From Methylomonas koyamae (GTDB lineage: Bacteria; Pseudomonadota; Gammaproteobacteria; Methylococcales; Methylomonadaceae), in assembly GCF_006483455.1 (NCBI RefSeq), contig NZ_PPPU01000036.1, positions 1-64,000 on the forward strand: a stretch of 64,000 nucleotides of DNA. The letters run 5' to 3'. Both the position numbers and the translations under genes were made by a program. Below are positions 17,262-24,914 of this stretch, in pieces. The notes below the pieces were generated by a model. That model searched no databases and was not told where the DNA came from. It worked only from the letters and a program-made list of their open reading frames with translations. Numbering within the stretch: position 1 is the stretch's first letter; every line of letters begins with the position of its first letter.

Positions 17262-17702
17262 TTAGGCGGGCGATGGCGCAACCGAAATCATCAGCTTTGG
17301 GCCTTCCAGGGTTTCGGACTCTGTTTCCATAGTAACTGCCAAATACCGGCAGTTTTCTGGAATTTCCAGGCCAATAATATTCATGCCTATGTTCATAATA
17401 AATGTTCTCGCTTCTACGGAAGCGGCATCGAGCGATTCTATTGCCTCAGCGGGGTCGTCCATAACCATGTTGCCAACTACGGTGCCATTGTCAAAGCTGA
17501 TTTTGATGTCCGCTTTTCTAAAGGGTTTATCTATGGGCGTCGTAGCCCATAACTGGCAGCAGAGTTTGGACAATACAAACGGCGCCGCCGGTATTTGCAT
17601 GCCGCCAATATAAACGCCCATAAACGATGGTTTATTGCCAACTTCTAGGCGGATGTCGTCGCACCAGATGGCATGTAGATAGCGATCAGTCATGTTGATC
17701 AT
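17262..17702 (-). CDS. DUF6941-like protein in the rex-position cargo cluster
   Basis: 146 residues. RYLHAIWCDDIRLEVGNKPSFMGVYIGGMQIP ... FVLSKLCCQLWATTP resembles the DUF6941 family, mostly beta strand. Start may be 17702 or the ATG at 17693. It overlaps the antitoxin 3' end by 7-17 nt, so it belongs to the same minus-strand unit as the toxin-antitoxin pair, in the place lambda uses for rexB. No function is known. Confidence 0.65.
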   Translation of the reverse strand: MINMTDRYLHAIWCDDIRLEVGNKPSFMGVYIGGMQIPAAPFVLSKLCCQLWATTPIDKPFRKADIKISFDNGTVVGNMVMDDPAEAIESLDAASVEARTFIMNIGMNIIGLEIPENCRYLAVTMETESETLEGPKLMISVAPSPA

Positions 17703-18237
17703 CCGGTTTTTTCTGGTTTTTTGAATTTGACCAAGCCTTGTAGAGTGTCTCCATGTCCACTTTCAGCGCAACGGCCATTTGATTCGCCAAGCTGAAAGAG
17801 GGTTCATGCTTTCCAGACTCATAACGGGAAATGTGGGATTGGTTAATGTTTAAAATTTGTCCGAGTCGCCTTTGGGAGAGGCCGGCTTGCAGGCGTAGCG
17901 AAGCTAAAGTCAGTTGATCGGCGTAAAATTCTGTCGCTACCCAGCGATGGGCGTCCGCCAATTCTTCAGCATATTCCGGAGATTCTTCAAGCTCGGTAAG
18001 CAGGGCATCAAAATCGGAAAAAGCCGGCTTTTGAATCGGGTTAGGAAACAAATCTCTTATGACGGGGCGACCAGCTGACCGCGCAATGGGCTCCTGTGGC
18101 TTTTTGTAATGTTGATAATAGGTAGTCAATTGTTGGGACTGCATAACCGGTTTTAACAATGACGCATTAGATTCCTGGCAGGTCTCGGCTAACGCTGTTC
18201 TTGATCCTAAGCTGTATGGGATGGGTTGGGTCGTCAT
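17686..18237 (-). CDS. XRE-family antitoxin-like regulator (HigA type)
   Basis: 183 residues from ATG 18237 with AGAGG 9 nt upstream; a TTG two codons earlier is also in frame. The C-terminal XRE helix-turn-helix is clear: LRLQAGLSQRRLGQILNINQSHISRYESGKHEPSFSLANQMAVAL. The N-terminal ~90 residues are disordered-looking and could be the toxin-binding part. Its gene overlaps the toxin 3' end by 71 nt. Toxin-first order is that of higBA systems. It probably neutralises the toxin and represses its own promoter. Confidence 0.75.
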   Translation of the reverse strand: MTTQPIPYSLGSRTALAETCQESNASLLKPVMQSQQLTTYYQHYKKPQEPIARSAGRPVIRDLFPNPIQKPAFSDFDALLTELEESPEYAEELADAHRWVATEFYADQLTLASLRLQAGLSQRRLGQILNINQSHISRYESGKHEPSFSLANQMAVALKVDMETLYKAWSNSKNQKKPDDQHD

Positions 18238-18574
18238 AATCAATGTCCTCTCGTTTAATCACGGCCATGATGTAGTAATTTTTATCCAGCCAACTGTAAA
18301 CGTATATGATTCTATAGTTTAGGCCTTGCTTCTCCAGGCTCCATGCTCGCATTCGCCAAGCGGGAATGTTTGCCGTCTTACGCATTGTGATCCATTTGCT
18401 AATGGATATGGTGCCGTTTCTGTCGGCCCCAAAACCATGATCCAGTAAATGTGCCTGTAGTGATGGGTCGGCTTTTAGTTGATTAATGAAAGCCACCAGC
18501 TTTAATGCATGCGCCTTATTCTCTTTGAGAAGAGATCTTATATCTTGTGATGCATCGTTATGAAGCTCAATCAT
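18167..18574 (-). CDS. RelE/HigB-like toxin
   Basis: 135 residues. The C-terminal half ISKWITMRKTANIPAWRMRAWSLEKQGLNYRIIYVYSWLDKNYYIMAVIKREDIDYDDP has the RelE/ParE-superfamily pattern (LNYRIIY, YYIMAVIKRED-DY) seen in phage-borne toxins. The N-terminal half is helical. ATG 18574 lacks a Shine-Dalgarno and sits close to a weak -10, so it may be leaderless. An 8-bp palindrome with flanking symmetry (18578-18593) just upstream could be the antitoxin operator. Ribosome-dependent mRNA cleavage is the family's usual activity, not shown here. Confidence 0.7.
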   Translation of the reverse strand: MIELHNDASQDIRSLLKENKAHALKLVAFINQLKADPSLQAHLLDHGFGADRNGTISISKWITMRKTANIPAWRMRAWSLEKQGLNYRIIYVYSWLDKNYYIMAVIKREDIDYDDPTHPIQLRIKNSVSRDLPGI

Positions 18575-18887
18575 GATATACCAAATTTGATATGTGTAAA
18601 GTCTACATGGCTAAAAAAATGACACCTAAAAAATAGGTGCCTATTTTTTAGAGCAACGTATATTTCGTGTTTTTTCTTAGTTGCTTAGTTTGTATGCAAT
18701 GCGTTTCGCTACCATGATGACGCCATCGGCCATGATGATTTTGGTTCCGTTGTGCGTTTTCGTCTAAAAGTGTCATATAGGATGCCTTCGAAAGCGTTTC
18801 TGGCTTACGTTTTGTAATTGCTGGCTTACATCATTAAACCGGCCGGCGCTCCCGCGCGGGGCGAGATTTTTCAAGCGGCTAGCGCCG
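18575..18887. other. 313-bp intergenic region with palindromes
   Basis: Between the toxin gene and the repressor gene; no coding frame is convincing. It holds an operator-like palindrome around CAAATTTG (18578-18593) and a perfect 12+12-bp inverted repeat (18626-18637 / 18640-18651). From ~18840 it becomes GC-rich. Confidence 0.6.
18626..18651. repeat. 26-bp near-perfect palindrome
   Basis: 12-bp arms CTAAAAAATAGG / CCTATTTTTTAG separated by TG. It could be an operator for the toxin-antitoxin unit or an AT-rich bidirectional terminator separating it from the repressor gene. Confidence 0.7.
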
Positions 18888-19649
18888 TTAAATGTACAGG
18901 GTCGGCGGCGGCAGCTTGGCGACCACGACGCCGATGATCTTGGCTTCCGCCAGCGGTTTTTTCATGTCGGCATAAGCGCTGTTTTTCAGCGTTAGCCACC
19001 ATTCGCCGGCGATGCGCATCAACTGGCGCACGGCAGGATCGCCGTTGATTTCCGCTAACACATACTGTGCGTTTTCTGCGGTGCGGGTCGGGTCTATAGC
19101 CAAAATGTCCCCGTCGATAAATTGCGGAGCCATGTCGTCGCCGAGCACGCGGTACTTGAACATGCTGGGGTTAATCGGGATGTTGCTAATCATTCCTTGG
19201 ATCGAGGTTTGCTGGTGTTGCAAGATGGATTCCTGCCAGTGCAAAACCTCGTTGCGGTCCAGCATCGGCAGGCTGTCCGGTATCAGCGGCAGACGGTAAT
19301 CGCCGCTGTGTCCGGAGTCTATCGATGCGTCGGTAATCGTATAACCGTTCGGATGTTCCATGACATTTTTGTCATGTGATATTTGCGGCATTTCAGATGC
19401 CAGTCTTGGGCTAATACTGTATGGGCTGACACCTAGAACCCGGCAAAACTTAGATAACGCCCCCATGTTTAGCGCAATTTTCCCCCGGGTGTACTGGCTG
19501 ATTGTGCTTTGGGTTTTCCAGCCGGCGGCGTCAGCTATGGCTTCTTGGGTAGCCTCTGGATGCTTGCGCTGATATGCCTCAATCGCGGCGCTCAGTCGTT
19601 TGGCATCTTCCAATTCTTCCAATGTTAAATCGCGTCTTGGCTGCTTCAT
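18888..19649 (-). CDS. CI-like phage repressor with S24-type C-terminal domain lacking the catalytic dyad
   Basis: 253 residues from ATG 19649 (a frame to 19730 is open but would swallow all three operators). N-terminal XRE HTH at ~33-72 (ATQEAIADAAGWKTQSTISQYTRGKIALNMGALSKFCRVLG). C-terminal LexA/S24 dimerisation fold at ~160-245. The nucleophile Ser of the usual GDSM is Asp172 (VLGDDMAP), and the general-base Lys of VKR is Arg208 (AVRQL), so RecA-stimulated self-cleavage is not expected. It would bind the five ATTAGC-N3-GCTAAT-type operators and hold the lysogenic state. Confidence 0.88.
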   Translation of the reverse strand: MKQPRRDLTLEELEDAKRLSAAIEAYQRKHPEATQEAIADAAGWKTQSTISQYTRGKIALNMGALSKFCRVLGVSPYSISPRLASEMPQISHDKNVMEHPNGYTITDASIDSGHSGDYRLPLIPDSLPMLDRNEVLHWQESILQHQQTSIQGMISNIPINPSMFKYRVLGDDMAPQFIDGDILAIDPTRTAENAQYVLAEINGDPAVRQLMRIAGEWWLTLKNSAYADMKKPLAEAKIIGVVVAKLPPPTLYI

Positions 19650-19661
19650 GCCTGACACTTT

Positions 19662-19724
19662 ATTAGCGCGTCTAATGCGATTCAAACAGCATTGCTGTTG
19701 CGGTTGTAAATTAGCGGTGCTAAT
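19662..19724. promoter_or_regulatory. Right operator region with three operators
   Basis: Three 15-bp inverted repeats: ATTAGC-GCG-TCTAAT (19662-19676), AACAGC-ATT-GCTGTT (19685-19699) and ATTAGC-GGT-GCTAAT (19710-19724). Centres are 23 and 25 bp apart, the helical spacing of lambda OR1-OR3. They fill the space between the divergent repressor and cro-like genes. Confidence 0.82.
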
Positions 19725-19726
19725 AT
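19698..19726 (+). promoter_or_regulatory. Rightward early promoter pR
   Basis: -35 TTGCGG (19698-19703), 17-bp spacer, -10 TAATAT (19721-19726), overlapped by the second and third right operators. Drives the cro-like gene at 19754 and the replication genes. No strong leftward (pRM) match was found, which fits a promoter needing activation. Confidence 0.6.
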
Positions 19727-19753
19727 TCATAAAAAAAGGCCTTAGTTACTGTT

Positions 19754-19954
19754 ATGACGCTAGAAGATTATTTGAAGACATCGACGCAAACCGAGCTAGC
19801 TGAAAGGCTCGGCGTTTCCCAGGGGTTGATCAGTCAATGGCTTTCCGGTGACGTAAAAATTTCTCCGGAGCGTGCTATTGCGATTGAAGAGGCGACACGG
19901 GGAATAGTGACTCGGGAGGAAATTCTTCCGAAGTTTTTTCGGCGGGTGGCGTGA
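19754..19954 (+). CDS. Cro/YdaS-like regulator
   Basis: 66 residues, ATG 19754. HTH over residues 11-40 (TQTELAERLGVSQGLISQWLSGDVKISPERAIAIEEATRG), the Cro/YdaS style. Divergent from the repressor gene, with three operators between. Expected to repress the repressor promoter during lytic growth. Confidence 0.85.
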   Translation: MTLEDYLKTSTQTELAERLGVSQGLISQWLSGDVKISPERAIAIEEATRGIVTREEILPKFFRRVA

Positions 19955-19993
19955 TGTTATTCGTTTCATTTTTTATTCCTGGTGGTGCGCTTC

Positions 19994-20040
19994 GCCCGGT
20001 TTAGTCGTTCGTTTTTTTAGACGGCTGACCGGGCTTTTTT
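19994..20040 (+). terminator. Terminator after the cro-like gene (tR1-like)
   Basis: Outer stem GCCCGGT (19994-20000) / ACCGGGC (20028-20034), extended by wobble-paired TTAGTCG / CGGCTGA, then six T. It lies 40 nt after the cro-like stop and before all replication genes. Confidence 0.75.
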
Positions 20041-20056
20041 CTGCTTAGGGGGTTGC

Positions 20057-20182
20057 ATGGCTTTTTCCTGTTTAGACGAAATGGATATTTGGGTGGCTTT
20101 GATCAATGAATATTTGAGTCGTCCCGACTTTTCGCCGTCGCTGATTGAAATGCTGCTTGAGAGGGGGAAACCATGTTTTTAA
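20057..20182 (+). CDS. 41-residue phage micro-ORF
   Basis: MAFSCLDEMDIWVALINEYL..., ATG 20057 preceded by TAGGGGG at 5-9 nt. It ends 10 nt inside the next gene, so translational coupling is likely. No known family; acidic and helical. Confidence 0.5.
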   Translation: MAFSCLDEMDIWVALINEYLSRPDFSPSLIEMLLERGKPCF

Positions 20183-20421
20183 ACCTAGATCCAGAGGGCG
20201 ATATGGGCCGAAAGAAGACCAAACGTACGAATAGCGTGGCATTTAGGACGACCTCCGAAAACGACCTGCATGTGATGGGCCGGGCGGAGTGCATGGGCAT
20301 TACGCCGTCCGAGTATTTGCATCGGTTGTTGACCCAGGACCGCATCAATGCCGAACGCGAGCTCATCATCATGGCAAAGGCGCACGGCTTCAACGTAAAC
20401 AAGGCAAACAAGGCGAACTGA
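20173..20421 (+). CDS. Small phage protein, possible ribbon-helix-helix type
   Basis: 82 residues, ATG 20173 with GAGGGGG 6 nt upstream (a second Met at 20203 has no clear site). Basic N-terminus GRKKTKRTNSVAFRTT followed by helices (YLHRLLTQDRINAERELIIMAKAHGF); a strand-helix-helix pattern resembling RHH DNA-binding proteins, not certain. Confidence 0.65.
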   Translation: MFLNLDPEGDMGRKKTKRTNSVAFRTTSENDLHVMGRAECMGITPSEYLHRLLTQDRINAERELIIMAKAHGFNVNKANKAN

Positions 20422-20422
20422 T

Positions 20423-20593
20423 ATGAACAAGGTTTACGGGATTATTTGGGCCGCCACGGAAGTGGGGGCGGTTGGGGCAATGTGGCTGGTGTTGTGTGCG
20501 GGGCTGCTATTGCTGGCGATCAGCAAGGGAATGGATGTGTTGGGCCACAGTTTTTTGGATGCGGTGTTCGAGTGCATGGAGGATTTGGAATGA
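20423..20593 (+). CDS. Small single-span membrane protein
   Basis: 56 residues, ATG 20423, 1 nt after the preceding stop. One strongly hydrophobic segment at ~14-34 (GAVGAMWLVLCAGLLLLAISKG) flanked by acidic residues at the C-terminus. Overlaps the next start by 4 nt (ATGA). Early phage membrane peptides can affect host physiology or superinfection; nothing more can be said. Confidence 0.6.
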   Translation: MNKVYGIIWAATEVGAVGAMWLVLCAGLLLLAISKGMDVLGHSFLDAVFECMEDLE

Positions 20594-21138
20594 TTATCGG
20601 GCTGACCGGGAAGAAGGGTTGCGGCAAAAGCACGGCGGCGAATGCACTGGAGGATATGGGTTTTGAGGTGTTCAGTTTTGCCTACACCTTAAAATTGATG
20701 GCGCGGGTGTTGTTGCGCGACTGCGGCTTGACCGAGCATGAGATCCAATATGCGCAAAAACACAAGGAAGAGATTATCGAGGAACTGGGCGTGAGCTATC
20801 GGCAGTTGTGCCAGACGCTGGGCACGGAATGGGGCCGGCAGCATGTGCACCCCGATTTGTGGGTGATTGCCGGACGCAATCGGATGGCGAAATCGCTGGA
20901 GCCACATGCGGTATTTGACGATGTGCGCTTCGCGAACGAAGCCGACATGATCCGCAGCCTGGGCGGCGTGATTATCCACATCGAGCGGCCAGGCCACGTT
21001 AGCGGAGACGACCACGAAAGCGAGGCCGGCATTGCTGCTAAACCCGGCGACTTGCGGCTGGTGAACGAGAGCAGCGCGGCGGTGTGGCTGGAGCGGGTGG
21101 AGTATACAGTTGGCTGTTTGATCGATTTGCCGGTTTAG
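20590..21138 (+). CDS. Deoxynucleoside monophosphate kinase-like protein
   Basis: 182 residues from ATG 20590, which overlaps the upstream stop and directly precedes the Walker A loop GLTGKKGCGKST (residues 4-15); the open frame further upstream is not used. Downstream blocks WVIAGRNRM, AVFDDVRFANEADMI and GGVIIHIERPGH match phage dNMP kinases (T4 gp1-like). It would phosphorylate dNMPs to feed phage DNA synthesis. Confidence 0.82.
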   Translation: MIIGLTGKKGCGKSTAANALEDMGFEVFSFAYTLKLMARVLLRDCGLTEHEIQYAQKHKEEIIEELGVSYRQLCQTLGTEWGRQHVHPDLWVIAGRNRMAKSLEPHAVFDDVRFANEADMIRSLGGVIIHIERPGHVSGDDHESEAGIAAKPGDLRLVNESSAAVWLERVEYTVGCLIDLPV

Positions 21139-21154
21139 CCCGATCGGTTGACGC

Positions 21155-23626
21155 ATGGCCAAAAAGATTGATTTTGCGCGGATTAACCAAGCCGCGTTGG
21201 CGTCGTTTCGCTCGTTAGTCGCGGAGTGGATCCCCGGCGGCGAGTTCTCCGGCGCCGAGTATCGCGTGTTGAATCCGACGCGGTCGGACAATTCCAAGGG
21301 TTCGTTTTCCGTCAATATTACAAAGGGCGTTTGGTCGGATTTTGCGACCGGTGATACCGGCAGCGATCCGATCAGCCTGTTTGCCTATCTGTTTCATAGC
21401 AACAACCAAGGCGCCGCGGCGAAAGAGCTGGCGGCGATTGTGGGGGTTGACGTGCCGAACAATCCACCCAAGGGGAGTCATCCCAAGCGCAAGCCCGCTT
21501 CGGTGCAATCTACGCCGACGGTGGCCACTGCGGAAAAGCCCGGCAAGGAATCGGCGTGGACCTCGATACGGCCGCCGGCCAATGTGCCGGAACGGCACCA
21601 GGCGCATCCGGTGCGCGGGCTGCCGGAACAGGTGTGGACGTATCGCGACGTCAATGGCGAGTTGCTGGGGTATGTGTTTCGGTTCCGGACCAGCGACGGC
21701 GGCAAGGAGGTGTTGCCGCTGACGTGGTGCAGGCATACCGGCGGTCGGGAGGATTGGCGCTGGATGCAGTGGGCGGTACCGCGGCCGCTGTATGGCCTGG
21801 ACCGGTTGACGGTGGCTGACGTAGACGATCCGAAACACCAGGCGCCGGTGCTGATCGTCGAGGGCGAGAAGTGCGCGGACGCCGGCGCGGCCGAGCTGAC
21901 TGACTGGGCGGTGTTGGCCTGGAGCGGCGGCGGCAAGGCGGTGGACAAGGCCGATTGGCAGCCGTTATCCGGCCGGCGGGTGTTTATTTGGCCAGACTGC
22001 GACGCCCAGGTCGATAAACAGGGCCAATTGAAACCTGAGGCCGAGCAGCCGGGCATGATGGCGGCGCGTAAGGTCGCGGCGAAACTGACGGGGATGGGCT
22101 GCAAGGTCTGGCTAGTGCAGATCCCGGCCCCCGGCGAGAAGCCGAGCGGCTGGGACATTGCCGACGCTATCGCCGAAGGCATCACAGGTGAAGCGTTAGA
22201 GTCGTTTATCCGCAGCCGGTTGCTGCCGTTTGAGCCGGCCCCGGCGACAGAAGCCGCCGCCGAGCCGGCCGCGAAACCGCTTTCTACCCCTGAAACCGCT
22301 GGCGCTGGCGGCGGGAAATCGCGCAATGATTCCGGCAAGCGGAAAGAGAGGCCGCAGCGCGACGGTTGGCAGGCCAATTTCCATGTGAATGATCGCGGCA
22401 AGATCACGCCATGTCGCGCCAACGTGGCGTTGATTTTGGAGAACTACGCCGAATGGCAAGGCGTGCTGGGTTACAACGAGTTTTCGCACCAGGTGATGAA
22501 GCTGAAGCGGCCGCCATGGGGCGGCAGCATTGGGCCCTGGGAAAACCACGACGACGCGGCGCTGGATGAATGGCTGACGCGCGGGCCGTTTGGTTTGGTG
22601 ATTCGGTCACTCGGTACTCTGGCCGAGGTGGTCGATCACGTGGCGCGCAAGCACCCTTATCACCCAGTCCGCGAGCATTTAGAGGGCTTGCCGGCTTGGG
22701 ACGGTAAGACCCGCACGCTGGATTTCTTGGCCGCGTTTACTGATAACGAGAATTCGGATTATTTGCGCGTGGCCGGCCGCCTGTTTTTGCTGGGCATGGT
22801 GAAACGGATTTATGAGCCGGGCTGCAAGTTTGACTACATGTTGGTTCTGGAAGGCCAGCAAGGACTAGGTAAGTCGACATTTTTCAAGATATTGGGCGGC
22901 GATTGGTTTAGCGAAACGCCGTTTGATGTGAATACTAACGAAGGCAACATGCGGATTCAGGGCGTGTGGCTGCAAGAGATGGCGGAGATGGACTCGTTCC
23001 GCAAAGCGGAAGACACCGCGTTCAAGTCGTTCCTGGCGATCACACGGGACAAGTTCCGGCGGCCATACGATCGGCGGCCGATTGAGGCGCCGCGGGTCTG
23101 CGTTTTCGGCGGAACGACCAATTTGCGGCAGTACCTGAAAGACATTACCGGTAACCGGCGCATCTGGCCGGTATGGTGCAACGCGATCGATAACGAGGGA
23201 TTACGAAAAGACCGGGACCAGCTGTTCGCCGAGGCGCTGCATTTGTACAGGACCGGCGAGCGTTGTTACCCGACGCACGAAGAAGAGCGCGAGCTGTTCG
23301 AGCCGGAACAACGCATGCGCTTGATCGTGGAGGGCTGGGAAGAGTTGATCAAGGTGTACTTGTCTAGTCCTGAGGCGGATATTCGAAACTGTAATTTTTT
23401 TACCACTATCGATTTGCTGACCAAAGGCGTTGGGCTGGAGCGGTCGAAGGTGGACGAACGCGCCGTGGCCAGGATGGGCCGGATTATGGCGAAAATCGGC
23501 TGGAAACGATTGCGAGAGCCCAGCGGCATTAGGCGCTGGGGCTATGTCAGGCCTGAGCATCAGCGCGATTCACAGAGCATTTTCCCGCCATCTATGTTTG
23601 CGCCACCGGAGTGGGACGATGATTGA
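21155..23626 (+). CDS. Phage primase-helicase (TOPRIM plus VirE-family helicase domain)
   Basis: 823 residues. N-terminal region with GSFSVNITKGVWSDFATGDTGSDPISLFAYL, as in DNA-binding primase modules. TOPRIM at ~225-290 (APVLIVEGEKCADAGAAEL ... VFIWPDCD). A proline/alanine-rich linker at ~355-410. C-terminal VirE-type P-loop helicase from ~440: Walker A LVLEGQQGLGKSTFF, Walker B-like IQGVWLQEMAEMD, sensor/Arg motifs VFGGTTNLRQYLKDITGNRRIWPV. Likely primes and unwinds phage DNA. Directly followed by the inverted-repeat region at 23673-23972. Confidence 0.87.
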   Translation: MAKKIDFARINQAALASFRSLVAEWIPGGEFSGAEYRVLNPTRSDNSKGSFSVNITKGVWSDFATGDTGSDPISLFAYLFHSNNQGAAAKELAAIVGVDVPNNPPKGSHPKRKPASVQSTPTVATAEKPGKESAWTSIRPPANVPERHQAHPVRGLPEQVWTYRDVNGELLGYVFRFRTSDGGKEVLPLTWCRHTGGREDWRWMQWAVPRPLYGLDRLTVADVDDPKHQAPVLIVEGEKCADAGAAELTDWAVLAWSGGGKAVDKADWQPLSGRRVFIWPDCDAQVDKQGQLKPEAEQPGMMAARKVAAKLTGMGCKVWLVQIPAPGEKPSGWDIADAIAEGITGEALESFIRSRLLPFEPAPATEAAAEPAAKPLSTPETAGAGGGKSRNDSGKRKERPQRDGWQANFHVNDRGKITPCRANVALILENYAEWQGVLGYNEFSHQVMKLKRPPWGGSIGPWENHDDAALDEWLTRGPFGLVIRSLGTLAEVVDHVARKHPYHPVREHLEGLPAWDGKTRTLDFLAAFTDNENSDYLRVAGRLFLLGMVKRIYEPGCKFDYMLVLEGQQGLGKSTFFKILGGDWFSETPFDVNTNEGNMRIQGVWLQEMAEMDSFRKAEDTAFKSFLAITRDKFRRPYDRRPIEAPRVCVFGGTTNLRQYLKDITGNRRIWPVWCNAIDNEGLRKDRDQLFAEALHLYRTGERCYPTHEEERELFEPEQRMRLIVEGWEELIKVYLSSPEADIRNCNFFTTIDLLTKGVGLERSKVDERAVARMGRIMAKIGWKRLREPSGIRRWGYVRPEHQRDSQSIFPPSMFAPPEWDDD

Positions 23627-23985
23627 TCCCCGCCCTGCTCCCCTCCCCTTGCGGCGCTCGCGCGGCTTTTCCGTCCTGGACTTGTCTCGGTTTGTCCCGG
23701 TTTTAAGAGTGATCTGGGACGGCTACAACCCGCGCCAGCAAAGGGTTCGGCTTAAATCCGTCCCAGTTCCCGGTTTTTTTGGCAAAAAACTCGCGCAAAA
23801 CACACCACGCTTTTTCAGAAAACTCTACGTATTTGTTTTTTTTTTTTTTTTGGTGTGTTTTGCACGTTGTTTTGTGTTTTTTACTGGGACTGGGACGGAT
23901 TAATAAAAATAACAATAAAAACAAATAGATATAGAGATAGACCACTTTTTAAAACCGAGACAAGTCCAGGACAGAAGGAGGACGA
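23627..23985. other. 359-bp non-coding region with nested inverted repeats, candidate replication origin
   Basis: Three concentric inverted-repeat pairs: 23673-23693 with 23952-23972 (21 bp perfect), 23754-23766 with 23889-23901 (13 bp perfect), 23795-23807 with 23851-23863 (13 bp perfect), plus CTGGGACGG (23714-23722) pairing with CCGTCCCAG (23758-23766). A run of 16 T (23836-23851) lies at the centre and an AT-rich stretch at 23899-23940. TCCCGGTTTT is directly repeated at 23695 and 23768. Following the primase-helicase gene, this may be an origin or a large structured RNA. An open frame passes through but is low-complexity and not credible. Confidence 0.6.
23673..23972. repeat. 300-bp imperfect palindrome with 21-bp terminal inverted repeats
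   Basis: Terminal 21-bp arms are exact reverse complements, and inner arms are nested in the same order. No target-site duplication flanks it, so a MITE is possible but unsupported. Confidence 0.75.
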
Positions 23986-24258
23986 ATGAACGCGATTTCG
24001 AAGAGTTGCGCAGTATGCGCTTACAGCACGTTGCGAGATGACGACGCCAGCGGCAGGTGCGTGATTAATCCGCCTGTTTTATCCGATGCCTTGCTTGCAA
24101 TTTATTTGGCAAGATCGCCTGAGCTTGCAGCCAGTGAATTGATAGAGGCCGCGACAATCTGGCCTGCGGTGTGGCGAAACGATTTTTGCGGACGGTTTAA
24201 AATACGAGGCGAGGATCTGGTCCGCCGCGTGACGCTGCCGGTTTTGTGGATAGATTGA
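23986..24258 (+). CDS. Small cysteine-containing phage protein
   Basis: 90 residues, ATG 23986 with a strong AGGAGG 6-8 nt upstream. N-terminal CAVCAYS ... GRC and a C-terminal FCGRF suggest a Cys4-type metal site; the central part PELAASELIEAATIWPAVWRNDFC is helical. Family not recognised. Confidence 0.68.
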   Translation: MNAISKSCAVCAYSTLRDDDASGRCVINPPVLSDALLAIYLARSPELAASELIEAATIWPAVWRNDFCGRFKIRGEDLVRRVTLPVLWID

Positions 24259-24269
24259 GAGGCAGGATA

Positions 24270-24866
24270 ATGGCAAATCCAAAAATTATTGCATTGTTGT
24301 GTGCCGGGTCGAATCTCGGCGGGAGTGGCGGCGGTCATAGTCGGGCAGTGTTGACGCGGCAGGAGCTGGCCGGGCTGCTGGCCGGGTGCAGCGATACGGC
24401 GATGGATTTCGCGTTGGCAAAGTGGGCGCTGGACGAAGCGGCGGAACGGTTGCTGATCGCCAAGTGCCGGGTGTATGCGGCGCATTTGGCACAGGAGGAA
24501 GGCTGGCCAGTGGTGAAAGGTCGACCGACGATTGCCAATTTAGCCGCGGTCGCGGTATTTGAGTCGATACGGCCAGCGATTCATTTGGCATGCGGCGGTA
24601 CTGGTCGGGTGGGTGGTCATTTTGTTTATCAAGGCGATCAGTTGGTGCGGGAGCCGGTGCGGGTTTGCAAAACGTGCGGCGGTACCGGTCGGAAAAAGTT
24701 TGGGGTGCGGGATATTGCCGAGGCGTGCGGCTTGGATCACGTCACGTATTGGCGGCAGTGGCGGAATCGCTATGCGGCGCTGTGTGCGTGGATGGGCGAT
24801 TGGGACAGCGAGGTTAGAGCGCGGCTGGGCCAGGCGGATATTATTGCGGCGAGCGGCTTGCAATAA
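24270..24866 (+). CDS. Q-like late antitermination protein
   Basis: 198 residues from ATG 24270 (GAGG about 9 nt upstream); an upstream in-frame start is less likely. A treble-clef-like zinc motif at ~115-150: ACGGTGR ... CKTCGGTGRKKF, then VRDIAEACGLDHVTYWRQWRNRYAALCAWM, the arrangement of phage Q-type antitermination proteins. It is followed at once by a strong promoter and a terminator, as Q is in lambda-like phages, which supports the call. Confidence 0.62.
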   Translation: MANPKIIALLCAGSNLGGSGGGHSRAVLTRQELAGLLAGCSDTAMDFALAKWALDEAAERLLIAKCRVYAAHLAQEEGWPVVKGRPTIANLAAVAVFESIRPAIHLACGGTGRVGGHFVYQGDQLVREPVRVCKTCGGTGRKKFGVRDIAEACGLDHVTYWRQWRNRYAALCAWMGDWDSEVRARLGQADIIAASGLQ

Positions 24867-24871
24867 TCGGC

Positions 24872-24900
24872 TTGACAGTGAAACAAAAAAACACTACATT
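24872..24900 (+). promoter_or_regulatory. Candidate late promoter (pR'-like)
   Basis: -35 TTGACA (24872-24877), 17-bp spacer, -10 TACATT (24895-24900), beginning 6 nt after the Q-like gene. The terminator at 24915 lies within a few bases of the expected start of transcription. Confidence 0.6.
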
Positions 24901-24914
24901 TTCCCAAAATAGCA

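Noticed and set aside
23620-23903. Protein-coding frame across the inverted-repeat region
   Set aside because: The translation ends in a long Phe run from the T16 tract and has no domain; the repeats explain the sequence better.
23673-23972. CRISPR array
   Set aside because: The repeats are inverted and nested, not direct with regular spacers; no direct-repeat array was seen anywhere in the window.
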